From contig CALQJX020000009.1 of assembly GCA_943331005.2 (NCBI GenBank), positions 1-64,000 of the forward strand: a DNA stretch of 64,000 nucleotides, read 5' to 3'. Origin of the DNA: Bordetella parapertussis. Lineage in GTDB: Bacteria; Bacteroidota; Bacteroidia; Chitinophagales; Chitinophagaceae. Position numbers and translations under genes: made by a program. The notes beneath the pieces were generated by a model. The model saw nothing but the letters and a program-made list of their open reading frames with translations, was not told the DNA's origin and searched no databases. Shown here in pieces: positions 1 to 8,037 of this stretch (position 1 is its first letter; every line of letters begins with the position of its first letter).

Positions 1-96
1 TCCACGGCGTTGTGGACATGCATCCAGCGCGCGGGATTTCGATTTCGTCCGTATCTGTTCACGGCCTTTACGTACTAATTGCTGTATTGTAGGCAT
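1..96 (-). CDS. rpsL: 30S ribosomal protein S12, 5' end only (runs off the left edge)
   Basis: The minus strand from position 96 encodes 32 residues starting [13 protein letters not shown] and continuing to the conserved LDACPQRRG motif of ribosomal protein S12. This is the decoding-centre protein of the small subunit. Only about the first quarter of the usual ~125-residue protein is inside the window. The start codon is unambiguous because S12 proteins begin MPTIxQLxR. A strong promoter with matching -33 and -7 elements lies just upstream. In most bacteria rpsG and fusA follow rpsL, and they would lie left of the window. Confidence 0.95.
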   Translation of the reverse strand, partial: MPTIQQLVRKGREQIRTKSKSRALDACPQRRG

Positions 97-129
97 TGCT
101 TACGTTAGTAATATAATTAAAATGGAGTG

Positions 130-159
130 CAAAGGTAAGGCAAATAATTTATTATTCAA
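130..159 (-). promoter_or_regulatory. Promoter of rpsL
   Basis: On the minus strand TTG (159-157) is followed after 19 bp by TACCTTTG (137-130), a perfect Bacteroidota -33/-7 pair (TTG, TAnnTTTG). Transcription would start near 124, giving a leader of about 28 nt. The -7 element continues as GCACTCC, an extension shared with the rplS, purM and tRNA-Leu promoters in this window. Confidence 0.8.
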
Positions 160-280
160 AAAAGTATCAGAATATTTATTGCCTTCTTTTTCTTTTCTAT
201 GCACAAATGTAAAAAAACGAAAATAACCACCCAAAGATTTTTTACAAAACTTAGTGTTAATATGTGTATAAGCCCGTGTT

Positions 281-316
281 TACAGTATAAACTGTATCTA
301 TTTTCCGCTACTTTTG
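281..316 (+). promoter_or_regulatory. Promoter of the TonB-like gene with an inverted repeat
   Basis: TACTTTTG at 309-316 fits the -7 consensus and would start transcription near 323, 35 nt before the ATG at 358. No clear -33 element is visible. Instead a perfect inverted repeat TACAGT-ATAA-ACTGTA occupies 281-296, where the -33 region would be. This makes it a candidate operator. Confidence 0.5.
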
Positions 317-357
317 TTACAGAGTCTATTCTAATATAAAAGAAAACAGTTGCACCT

Positions 358-1161
358 ATGGTAGCACTACAGCAGGAAAAAAGACCATTAATTAATAATA
401 AAGCTTTGGCTTGGACCATAATTGTTCATGCATTGCTCCTGCTTCTTTTCATTTTTCTCAGCTATTCTGTTCCTCACACCAACATAACTGATGCAGGTGG
501 TGGCATGGAAGTGAATTTGGGCACCAGCGAAGACGGCAGCGGAACAGACCAACCAATGTCAAAAAATGACCCTTCAGAATTCAAAGCTTCTGTAGTTTAT
601 AAAAGCGTAGCAGTAAAAAGCAGCGTTCCGCAGGACATCTACCGCAGTACTGAAGCAGATGCCCCAATAATAAACAACTCCAGCAAAAAGAACGGTCACG
701 AAGATGCTACCGAAAAAGGTAAGCCTCAGCCCAGCCCACGTTATACTTACCCCGGCGAAACCGGAAAAGGAGGCAATAGTGCACAGCAGGATATGGCCGG
801 TAAGGGCGAAGGCAATACTACAGGCCCGGGCGACCGCGGCGTACCCGGAGGAACGCCCGGTGCAGAGAACTATACCGGCACACCCGGCAACGGTACCGGC
901 GGCATAGGGCATACGCTTTCGGGCAGACACATATCTCCAGATAAATTTGAAGCGGAATTTCATGAAAGCGGCAAAGTAGTGATACATGTCACCGTAGACA
1001 GAAATGGAAATATTGTAAGTAAAAGAGTAAAAAGTTCTTCAGGTCCTAACCTTACTAAGATCGCTCTGGATAAATTGAACTCAGCCAGATTCAGCAAAAG
1101 CGACGGCCCCGAACCTCAGCAATTTGGTGATGTCACCATTATCTTCAAAACGCGCCATTAA
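358..1161 (+). CDS. TonB-like energy transducer
   Basis: This 267-residue protein has the layout of TonB. A short cytoplasmic N-terminus is followed by one membrane helix at about residues 17-37. A long Gly/Pro/Ser/Thr-rich periplasmic linker covers about 45-185. A C-terminal domain of about 80 residues contains the typical VHVTVDRNGNI and KSSSG segments and ends in a beta strand (DVTIIFK). In the family, the C-terminal domain contacts TonB-dependent outer-membrane receptors and passes on energy from ExbB/ExbD. Genes for exbD and exbB lie 1.4 kb downstream on the opposite strand, which supports this role. The linker is rich in Gly rather than the usual Pro-Lys repeats. It is followed after 6 bp by folC and is probably co-transcribed with it. 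Confidence 0.8.
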   Translation: MVALQQEKRPLINNKALAWTIIVHALLLLLFIFLSYSVPHTNITDAGGGMEVNLGTSEDGSGTDQPMSKNDPSEFKASVVYKSVAVKSSVPQDIYRSTEADAPIINNSSKKNGHEDATEKGKPQPSPRYTYPGETGKGGNSAQQDMAGKGEGNTTGPGDRGVPGGTPGAENYTGTPGNGTGGIGHTLSGRHISPDKFEAEFHESGKVVIHVTVDRNGNIVSKRVKSSSGPNLTKIALDKLNSARFSKSDGPEPQQFGDVTIIFKTRH

Positions 1162-1167
1162 TATATT

Positions 1168-2493
1168 ATGGGCACTACCCCAACCTACCAGCATACTTTA
1201 GACTATTTATACGAACGCCTGCCCATGTTTTCCCGCATTGGCAAAGCAGCTCTAAAACCGGATCTGACCAACACATTAAAACTGTGTAGTGCTTTGGGTG
1301 ATCCCCAAAACAAGTTCAGATCCATACATATAGCAGGTACTAACGGCAAGGGCAGCGTAAGCCACGGTCTGGCTGCAACGCTGCAAACAGGTGGCCACAA
1401 AACAGGTTTATACACCTCTCCGCATCTGGTAGATTTCAGAGAGCGTATACGCATCAACGGTATACCCGTGAGCAAAGAATGGGTGGTTTCTTTTGTAGAA
1501 AAGATCAAAGACAAAATTGAAGAGATACAACCTTCCTTTTTCGAGATAACGGTGGCTATGGCTTTCGATTTTTTTGCCGAGCAAAATGTAGATATAGCAG
1601 TAATAGAAACAGGTCTTGGTGGCAGACTCGACAGTACCAACATCATCACACCTCTCCTCTCTGTAATTACCAATATCAGCTACGACCATAAAGACCTTTT
1701 AGGCAACACATTGGCAGAGATAGCCAATGAGAAAGCCGGCATCATAAAACCTGGAATCCCCGTAGTGATAGGTGAACAAAACCCCGAAACTGAAAGGGTA
1801 TTTTTCGAACATTCTGTACATAAACACAGCACCATACATTATGCCGATTCTCTGTGGGGTATGGTGCGTGTGAAACAAGACAACAAATACCAATACTTCA
1901 AAGCAGTAAACAATGCCAGGTTGCAGATGCACGACCTTCAGACCGACCTGAAAGGCAACTATCAGCAGCACAACATTAAAACCATACTCACCGTTGCTGA
2001 AATATTATCCCACCTCGGCTTCAGAACCAGCGTAACTAATACGATTGCAGCTTTGGCCCACGTGAAGGAAGCAACTGGTCTTCGTGGACGTTGGGACCAA
2101 TTACAGACAGATCCGCTCATCATTTGCGATGTAGCACACAATCCGGCAGGTTTGCAGGAAGTACTTACTCAGTTCAGCAACACCGCACCAAAAGGCAACA
2201 AGCATATAGTGCTTGGTTTTGTAAGCGACAAAGATGTGGAGGCAGCTCTTCTGCTCTTCCCGAAAGATGTCACTTACTACTTCACCAATGCTGCCATACA
2301 GCGAGCGTTACCGGCAGCCGGACTGAAAGCGATCGCTGAACGCGTGGGTCTGACTGGTAATACTTATCCTGATGTAGCTTCTGCTTTAGCAGCAGCAAAA
2401 CAGCAAATGCAGCCCGATGATGTATTGCTCATAACAGGTAGTTTCTTTATTGTTGGTGAGGCTATAGAAGCAATAGAAAAGGTTACAGTATAG
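1168..2493 (+). CDS. folC: Bifunctional dihydrofolate / folylpolyglutamate synthase
   Basis: This 441-residue Mur-ligase-fold enzyme adds glutamate to dihydropteroate and to reduced folates using ATP. The P-loop GTNGKGS is at residues 57-63. It is followed by the folate-site segment TSPHLVDFRERIRING at about 82-97, the ETGLGGRLDSTN motif and NISYDHKDLLG. The C-terminal ligase domain contains DVAHNP. The length is normal for the family. The start ATG is 6 bp after the TonB-like stop codon, so the two genes probably form an operon. The stop codon lies inside the loop of a hairpin terminator. Confidence 0.95.
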   Translation: MGTTPTYQHTLDYLYERLPMFSRIGKAALKPDLTNTLKLCSALGDPQNKFRSIHIAGTNGKGSVSHGLAATLQTGGHKTGLYTSPHLVDFRERIRINGIPVSKEWVVSFVEKIKDKIEEIQPSFFEITVAMAFDFFAEQNVDIAVIETGLGGRLDSTNIITPLLSVITNISYDHKDLLGNTLAEIANEKAGIIKPGIPVVIGEQNPETERVFFEHSVHKHSTIHYADSLWGMVRVKQDNKYQYFKAVNNARLQMHDLQTDLKGNYQQHNIKTILTVAEILSHLGFRTSVTNTIAALAHVKEATGLRGRWDQLQTDPLIICDVAHNPAGLQEVLTQFSNTAPKGNKHIVLGFVSDKDVEAALLLFPKDVTYYFTNAAIQRALPAAGLKAIAERVGLTGNTYPDVASALAAAKQQMQPDDVLLITGSFFIVGEAIEAIEKVTV

Positions 2494-2504
2494 CACTGTA
2501 ACCT
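2480..2504. terminator. Bidirectional hairpin at the folC stop codon
   Basis: AGGTTACAGT (2480-2489) and ACTGTAACCT (2495-2504) form a perfect 10-bp stem with a 5-nt loop containing the folC TAG. On the minus strand it is followed by TTTTC. It can therefore end both the folC transcript and the converging exbB-exbD transcript. Confidence 0.6.
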
Positions 2505-2533
2505 TCGCAATGTTTTTCAATTAAGAATATTGT

Positions 2534-2938
2534 TTAGCGGCTGTTGTTATCCACTGCCAATACGGTGCGCAATTGGAGCTCATGTGCAGCACGCATTATG
2601 GCAACAATATTGTCAGCTGTAGCCAGTTTATCTGCATTGATGACAACAGTTGGTTCCGCATCCTGAGACTTGCCTATTGCGGCGGCAATATAAGGTCTTA
2701 AAGAATCTACAGGCACAGACTGAGTGCCTACAAAAAACTCCTGTTTATCGTTTACAGAAACAACTACTGTCTGCTTGGCCTTAGTATCACTTTTCGCTTT
2801 TGGTATACTCAGCTTCACCACATTCGGATTAGCCAATGTAGATATGATAAGGAAAAACAGCAGCAGAATGAACAGTATGTCGTTCAGTGCCGATGAATGT
2901 CCCTGCGGATCGTGAGCCTGGCGTCTTTTTATGTTCAT
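2534..2938 (-). CDS. exbD: ExbD/TolR-type biopolymer transport protein
   Basis: This 134-residue protein has a short cytoplasmic N-terminus and one membrane helix at about residues 18-36 (LNDILFILLLFF). Asp20 is in the position of the proton-carrying Asp of ExbD/TolR. A periplasmic domain of about 95 residues ends VLAVDN. Together with ExbB it forms the inner-membrane proton channel that powers TonB. It lies 19 bp downstream of exbB on the same strand, so the pair is an operon. The basic-rich N-terminus (NIKRRQAHDPQG) is normal for the family. Confidence 0.88.
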   Translation of the reverse strand: MNIKRRQAHDPQGHSSALNDILFILLLFFLIISTLANPNVVKLSIPKAKSDTKAKQTVVVSVNDKQEFFVGTQSVPVDSLRPYIAAAIGKSQDAEPTVVINADKLATADNIVAIMRAAHELQLRTVLAVDNNSR

Positions 2939-2957
2939 CTTCCCCGTGTGGTTTGGA

Positions 2958-3644
2958 TTACTGTAAATTGTCTAAAAATTCAGCTGATGCAGATTCTATG
3001 CGATTCACTGCCTTGTTGATCTGTGCATTCAGGTAAGCATATCCAACATAGGAAAGCAGGCCGATGATAAGGCCGACTGCAGAAGTAACCATCTTGGTGT
3101 AAATACCACCGGCAATGGTCTCCAGAGAAAAGCCCTGATGCTGCACATTGAAGAACAAAATGATCATACCTGCTATGGTACCCAGAAACCCGAATATAGG
3201 AGCGATACCTGATATGGTAGATAGAATAGAAACATTCTTTTCCAGCTTGTATACTTCCAGTTTACCGGTGTTCTCCATAGATTTTTCTATATAATCGACC
3301 GGCTTACCCAGACGGCTCACACCTTTCTCCAGCACACGTGCAACCGGTGTGTTGTTTGCCCTGCAGGCCGACAGTGCCGATGTGGGATTACCTGTATCTA
3401 TGGCCTGCTGAATTCTAACCAGCAAGGTAGGATCTACTGCAGCCGCCTTCCTGATGGTCATCAGGCGCTCTACAAAAACATATACCATGATAACAGAGCA
3501 TAACAATAATGGTATCATCAGGGCTCCTCCCTCCTGCAGTAGGTTGAACAAAGAGATCTTTTCTGCAGAAGCAACAGCAGCGGCATCTGCAACAGTTTTC
3601 ACTGCAGTATCAGCCTGTAGCAATAAAACGGATAGTAAATTCAT
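2958..3644 (-). CDS. exbB: ExbB/TolQ/MotA-family proton channel protein
   Basis: I place the start at the ATG at 3644 (MNLLSVLLLQ), giving 228 residues. An upstream ATG at 3731 would add 29 residues, but those codons contain the promoter -7 box and a palindrome. The protein has three membrane helices: one at about residues 38-58, and two flanking the conserved segment APIFGFLGTIAGMI. That segment is typical of ExbB/TolQ. It would form the proton channel with the neighbouring ExbD. The N-terminal stretch before the first helix is Ala/Thr-rich. Confidence 0.88.
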   Translation of the reverse strand: MNLLSVLLLQADTAVKTVADAAAVASAEKISLFNLLQEGGALMIPLLLCSVIMVYVFVERLMTIRKAAAVDPTLLVRIQQAIDTGNPTSALSACRANNTPVARVLEKGVSRLGKPVDYIEKSMENTGKLEVYKLEKNVSILSTISGIAPIFGFLGTIAGMIILFFNVQHQGFSLETIAGGIYTKMVTSAVGLIIGLLSYVGYAYLNAQINKAVNRIESASAEFLDNLQ

Positions 3645-3663
3645 GCGCAGTATTTGTACCAGA

Positions 3664-3698
3664 CAAATGTAACTAAAAATAGGGTACACTATGTACCC
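3664..3698 (-). promoter_or_regulatory. exbB promoter with a palindromic candidate operator
   Basis: On the minus strand TACATTTG (3671-3664) is a perfect -7 element, 19 nt before the chosen exbB ATG. Directly upstream, at 3682-3698, is the inverted repeat GGGTACA-CTA-TGTACCC with perfect 7-bp arms. The palindrome occupies the spacer and -33 region, where a repressor would block the polymerase. No -33 motif is evident, which fits a regulated promoter. Confidence 0.6.
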
Positions 3699-3755
3699 CA
3701 TACCCTTTTGTAAATATTTTAACCATTTCACCCAAAAACGAAGGTTCAGGTGCTA

Positions 3756-4727
3756 TCAGGCACTCAAAACACGTATCATCTTCAGCACATCATCGCTAAT
3801 GGGGGCAGTTCCCTTAACTACACTGGCAAAAGGAGTAAAAACCACTTCCCCGTTCACCACCCCTGCCATGACCTGTGTTGTTCCCTCCAACAGGGCATTT
3901 ACAGCTGCATGGCCCAACCTGCTGGCCAGTATCCTGTCTGCACAACTGGGCGAGCCTCCTCTTTGTATATGCCCCAGAATGCAACTACGCACATCCAATG
4001 CCGGGAAACGGGCTACTATACTATCCTGCACTTCCTTTGCACCGCCAAAATCATCACCCTCGGCAACCACAATTATGTGTACCGACTTCTTCCTGCGTTC
4101 ATCGGCCTCTATCCGGCATAGCACATCATTAATCTCCGTAAGTGTTTCAGGGATAAGAATGTCTTCTGCACCACAGGCTATGCCGCTATGCAGTGCTATG
4201 TAGCCGGCATCGCGGCCCATCAGTTCTACAATAAACAATCTGTCATGTGCTTCAGCGGTATCCCGTATCTTATCTATGGCCGACACGGCAGTATTTACAG
4301 CAGTATCAAACCCTATAGTGAAGTCTGACCCTGAAAGATCTTTATCAATTGTACCCGGCAAACCCACTGCCGGTATAGTGTGCCTGTTGAAGAAATTCAC
4401 TGCTCCCCTGAAGGTACCATCACCCCCTATCAGTACGAGCCCTTCGATACCATGTTTTTTCAGTTGTGCATATGCTTTATCCATACCCTCTTCGGTCATG
4501 AATTGCTTGCTGCGCGCAGTTTTCAGTATGGTACCGCCCCGCTGAATAATATTTGAAACATCAGTGGTCTGCATCCTGAAAATATCGCCCTCTATCATAC
4601 CCTGATACCCCCTTCTGACTCCATATACATCCAACCCATGATATATGCCCGTCCGTACTACCGCTCTGATAGCCGCATTCATACCCGGACTATCGCCTCC
4701 GGAGGTCAATATGCCAATGTTTCTCAT
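3756..4727 (-). CDS. pfkA: ATP-dependent 6-phosphofructokinase
   Basis: This 323-residue enzyme phosphorylates fructose 6-phosphate in glycolysis. The ATP-binding GGDSPGMN is at residues 10-17 and GGDGTFRGA at about 101-109. The catalytic segment PGTIDKD follows. Gly in GGDG and in PGTID points to ATP rather than pyrophosphate as phosphoryl donor; this distinction is family knowledge. The effector/substrate loop ELMGRDAGYIA is present, as is GHIQRGGSPSCADR near the C-terminus. The length is typical of bacterial PfkA. The gene lies upstream of exbB on the same strand but is separated by the exbB promoter. Confidence 0.95.
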   Translation of the reverse strand: MRNIGILTSGGDSPGMNAAIRAVVRTGIYHGLDVYGVRRGYQGMIEGDIFRMQTTDVSNIIQRGGTILKTARSKQFMTEEGMDKAYAQLKKHGIEGLVLIGGDGTFRGAVNFFNRHTIPAVGLPGTIDKDLSGSDFTIGFDTAVNTAVSAIDKIRDTAEAHDRLFIVELMGRDAGYIALHSGIACGAEDILIPETLTEINDVLCRIEADERRKKSVHIIVVAEGDDFGGAKEVQDSIVARFPALDVRSCILGHIQRGGSPSCADRILASRLGHAAVNALLEGTTQVMAGVVNGEVVFTPFASVVKGTAPISDDVLKMIRVLSA

Positions 4728-4811
4728 CTTTTTAATTTATAACACAAATTACACCCAATGCAGCAAACCCAAAAACCGGAAAACTAAAAATAACGTTATT
4801 TAGTTCCGGCG

Positions 4812-4843
4812 TTTTGTCATTTTCATAAATGCACTTATCTTTG
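4812..4843 (+). promoter_or_regulatory. guaB promoter, practically abutting the start codon
   Basis: TTTTG (4812-4816), a 19-bp spacer and TATCTTTG (4836-4843) form a full consensus promoter. The guaB ATG is at 4847, only 3 nt after the -7 box, so the predicted start of transcription falls at or inside the start codon. The transcript is likely leaderless or nearly so. Confidence 0.75.
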
Positions 4844-4846
4844 CAC

Positions 4847-6316
4847 ATGGCAATAAAATCTAAGTTCTACGGCGAAGGCCTCACGTTCGATGACGTCCTA
4901 CTCATGCCGGCTTACTCCGAAGTACTCCCTCGCGAGGTAAGTATAGTCACCAATCTTACTAAAGACATCCGTATCAACATGCCCATGGTCTCTGCAGCTA
5001 TGGATACTGTTACTGAATATCCGCTGGCAATTGCCCTTTCGCGTGAAGGAGGTATTGGCATCCTTCACAAGAATATGAGCATAGAGCGCCAGGCCGAACA
5101 GGTTCGTAAGGTAAAACGCTCGGAAAACGGGCTTATACTCGACCCCATAACCCTGAAACCAGATGCAACTGTAGCCGATGCACTGAAAATAATGAAGGAA
5201 AACCGCATTGGTGGTATTCCTATTGTAGATAACAACAATCTGCTTGTAGGTATGCTCACCAACCGCGACCTCCGTTTCGAAAAGAACAACAGAAAGAAGG
5301 TTAGTGAAGTAATGACAAAAGAGCGTCTGGTAACTGCCCCGCTCGGCACAGACATGTTGAAGGCTGAACGTATACTGGAGCAATACAAAATAGAAAAACT
5401 ACCCATCGTTGACAAAAAAGGTAAACTTATAGGCCTAATTACATTCCGCGATACCTTACAGCTGAAAAGCCATCCGAATGCCAGCAAAGACAGCATGGGC
5501 CGTCTGGTAGCCGGTGCAGCAATCGGCATTACTGCAGATATTCTGGAAAGGGTTGAAGCACTAAAACATGCCGGAGTAGATGTAATAACGCTCGATAGCG
5601 CTCATGGTCACTCCAAAGGTGTTATTGATGCCGTCAAGAATGTAAAAAAAGTATTTAAAACGCTTCCAATTATTGCCGGAAACGTAGCCACTGCCGCTGG
5701 CGCGAAAGCACTTGCAGCTGCAGGTGCAGATGCCGTAAAGGTAGGCGTTGGACCTGGCTCTATCTGCACTACCCGTGTAGTTACAGGTGCTGGTGCACCT
5801 CAGCTCACCGCTATTATGGAAGCTGCTGCTGCACTGAAAAAAACAGGTGTTCCAGTAATTGCCGATGGCGGCATCCGCTATACCGGAGATATGGTAAAAG
5901 CAATTGCCGCTGGCGCATCCTGCGTCATGGCAGGCTCCATATTTGCAGGCACAGAAGAAAGCCCGGGCGAAACCATCATTTATGAAGGCCGTAAGTTCAA
6001 ATCTTACCGAGGCATGGGTTCTGTAGAAGCAATGCAGGAGGGTTCTAAAGACCGCTACTTCCAGGATATGGAAGCGGATATTAAGAAACTGGTTCCGGAA
6101 GGCATTGTTGGTCGCGTACCATACAAAGGACAGCTGAGCGAAGTAGTGCAGCAGTTTGTAGGCGGCCTGCGCGCAGGCATGGGCTACTGTGGCGCAAAAG
6201 ATATTGCCACTCTGCAAAACAACTCACAGTTTGTAAGGATCACTCCGGCAAGTATGGCCGAAAGCCATCCGCACGATGTGGTGATCACTAAAGAAGCACC
6301 AAATTACAGCAGGTAA
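4847..6316 (+). CDS. guaB: Inosine-5'-monophosphate dehydrogenase
   Basis: This 489-residue enzyme oxidises IMP to XMP with NAD+, the committed step of GMP synthesis. The N-terminus [20 protein letters not shown] matches the family. An in-frame ATG six codons upstream (4829) is less likely, because it would place the promoter -7 box inside the gene. The CBS-domain pair lies at about residues 95-210. The catalytic loop [15 protein letters not shown] holds the active-site Cys, and [16 protein letters not shown] forms part of the flap. A strong terminator follows. No guaA is adjacent. Confidence 0.96.
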   Translation: MAIKSKFYGEGLTFDDVLLMPAYSEVLPREVSIVTNLTKDIRINMPMVSAAMDTVTEYPLAIALSREGGIGILHKNMSIERQAEQVRKVKRSENGLILDPITLKPDATVADALKIMKENRIGGIPIVDNNNLLVGMLTNRDLRFEKNNRKKVSEVMTKERLVTAPLGTDMLKAERILEQYKIEKLPIVDKKGKLIGLITFRDTLQLKSHPNASKDSMGRLVAGAAIGITADILERVEALKHAGVDVITLDSAHGHSKGVIDAVKNVKKVFKTLPIIAGNVATAAGAKALAAAGADAVKVGVGPGSICTTRVVTGAGAPQLTAIMEAAAALKKTGVPVIADGGIRYTGDMVKAIAAGASCVMAGSIFAGTEESPGETIIYEGRKFKSYRGMGSVEAMQEGSKDRYFQDMEADIKKLVPEGIVGRVPYKGQLSEVVQQFVGGLRAGMGYCGAKDIATLQNNSQFVRITPASMAESHPHDVVITKEAPNYSR

Positions 6317-6343
6317 ACTGCTCAAAAACATAGATCATTGCCT

Positions 6344-6380
6344 GAAGCACCGGTACTTTACCGGTGCTTCTTTTTATTTT
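6344..6380 (+). terminator. Rho-independent terminator of guaB
   Basis: GAAGCACCGGTA (6344-6355) and TACCGGTGCTTC (6359-6370) form a perfect 12-bp stem with a 3-nt loop. A TTTTTATTTT tract follows. Confidence 0.92.
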
Positions 6381-6460
6381 CATCACTGTCTCAAATAATT
6401 AAACTGCTCATTACTGTTCTTCCTTGTTTTTTGTACATTTAGTTTACTAATATCTAAACA

Positions 6461-7741
6461 ATGAACTTCTCCCGCAGAAACTTCCTGAGATCAGCATCGG
6501 TGCTGGCTGCTTTATCTCTTACCGAAATGCAATCTCTTGCCGCATCAGCTCAAATCCACAATGACGGAAAAGAAGTTGATGAAAGTGATGAACACTACTG
6601 GCAGAATGTTCGATTGATGTTCCCTTTAACAAAGGATCTTACCTACCTCAATAATGGCACTTTTGGCCCTTCGCCCTACCCTGTTATTGAAGCCGTAAAG
6701 AACGGTATGATGGAGAATGACATGAGGGGACAATATGGCAACTGGGACCCTACTGTGGCGAGACTGGCAAAATTTGTAGGCGCCAAAGACGATGAAATAG
6801 CACTAACACATAACGTTACAGAAGGCATCAATATAGGTTGTTGGGGCATACCACTGCAAAAAGGCGACGAGGTCATCATTACCACACATGAACATGTAGG
6901 CAATTCTCTGCCCTGGATGAACAGACAAAAGGTACATGGCATAGTTATAAAAACTTACACACCGGCTTCTACTGCGGCTGAAACGCTGAACATCATCAAC
7001 AGCCTCATCACCAAACGTACTAAAGCAATTGCCACACCTCACATACCCTGCACACAGGGGCAGATACTACCCATAAAAGAGATCTGCAAGCTAGCCCGCG
7101 ACAAGGGTATATTCTCCATAATTGATGGCGCTCATGGCCCGGGTATGATACCACTGGATCTTCATGATATGGGCTGCGACACCTATGCCAGTTGCTCACA
7201 CAAATGGATGCTGGGTCCAAAAGGTACCGGCTTCCTGTATGTACGCAAAGACTTCCAGGACACACTTCAGGCATTCAATGTAGGTGCCGGCGGCGACAAC
7301 GGAAAGTGGGATCTTATGAAAACACCTGTATTGACAGGTGATTATGTAGCAAGTGCTCACCGCTATTATGGCGGCACACAGTCTAACGGATTGTATGCAG
7401 GAGTGGTTGCAGCTATAGACTTTATTGAATCTATAGGAGCACAAAATGTTTATAACAGGCTGAAATACCTCGGCAAATACACACAGGATGGCCTGTTATC
7501 CTTTGGCGACAAAGTAGAACTACTCACTCCCACCGAAGAGAGCTCTCGCGGAGCGGTAAACGGATTCAGAATTAAGGGCATGGATTTCCAGAAATTCTAT
7601 GGCATGTGCGCAGATAAGAAAATGCGCATCAGAGCAGTACCAGAGAACGGACTTAACTCATTGAGGGTATCTACACACATTTACAACACCAAACAGGAAG
7701 TAGACATGTTTCTGGAGATCGTAAAAACAGCCGTCAGCTAA
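6461..7741 (+). CDS. Tat-exported class-V aminotransferase-fold PLP enzyme
   Basis: The 426-residue protein starts with a twin-arginine signal (SRRNFLR, then a hydrophobic stretch ending ASAQ at about residue 31), so it is probably exported folded to the periplasm. The rest is a class-V aminotransferase fold resembling isopenicillin N epimerase and cysteine desulfurase-like proteins. Features are YLNNGTFGPSP near residue 65, the DGAHGPG segment, and the PLP-binding Lys at about residue 247 in SHKWMLGPKGTGF. The substrate cannot be told from the sequence. The twin arginines and the PLP lysine are seen directly, while epimerase activity is only a family label. The gene stands alone between two terminators. 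Confidence 0.85.
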   Translation: MNFSRRNFLRSASVLAALSLTEMQSLAASAQIHNDGKEVDESDEHYWQNVRLMFPLTKDLTYLNNGTFGPSPYPVIEAVKNGMMENDMRGQYGNWDPTVARLAKFVGAKDDEIALTHNVTEGINIGCWGIPLQKGDEVIITTHEHVGNSLPWMNRQKVHGIVIKTYTPASTAAETLNIINSLITKRTKAIATPHIPCTQGQILPIKEICKLARDKGIFSIIDGAHGPGMIPLDLHDMGCDTYASCSHKWMLGPKGTGFLYVRKDFQDTLQAFNVGAGGDNGKWDLMKTPVLTGDYVASAHRYYGGTQSNGLYAGVVAAIDFIESIGAQNVYNRLKYLGKYTQDGLLSFGDKVELLTPTEESSRGAVNGFRIKGMDFQKFYGMCADKKMRIRAVPENGLNSLRVSTHIYNTKQEVDMFLEIVKTAVS

Positions 7742-7747
7742 ATTATT

Positions 7748-7781
7748 TTTCCCTGCCTGATTAAATAATCGGGCAGGGAAA
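7748..7781. terminator. Hairpin terminator after the PLP enzyme gene
   Basis: TTTCCCTGCC (7748-7757) and GGCAGGGAAA (7772-7781) are perfect arms. The intervening bases extend the stem almost to closure. The following T tract is weak (ATTTAATAT). It ends the gene finishing at 7741. Confidence 0.65.
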
Positions 7782-8011
7782 TTTAATATAAAACCATCAA
7801 TAGGTTTTCAGAGAATGTCCGTGAAAATTGATTGCATTTTCGCTACTTTCTCATTCAAATTCAGTAAAATTTCTCTTCTAATCATTCTCTAGGTTAAACC
7901 GCAAATCTATATCTGGAAATTCACTTGCTCATGGAAGAAAATTAACAATGAATATCCAATCAATTAATTGATGTATTCGACTGTTGTCTGCAATATAGTC
8001 GGGCAAACCAT

Positions 8012-8033
8012 TATCTTTATTTCTTTAAAGATA
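8012..8033 (+). repeat. Inverted repeat just before the DUF885 gene
   Basis: TATCTTTA (8012-8019) and TAAAGATA (8026-8033) are perfect 8-bp arms with a 6-nt loop, ending 4 nt before the ATG at 8038. The left arm resembles a -7 box (TATCTTTA against TAnnTTTG). It may be a promoter, an operator or an mRNA hairpin. The rest of 7782-8011 shows nothing I can identify. Confidence 0.35.
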
Positions 8034-8037
8034 GGGT

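Noticed and set aside
156..419. Minus-strand 87-codon frame in the rpsL/TonB spacer
   Set aside because: It covers the TonB-like gene start and promoter and encodes a low-complexity Lys/Ile-rich product with no features.
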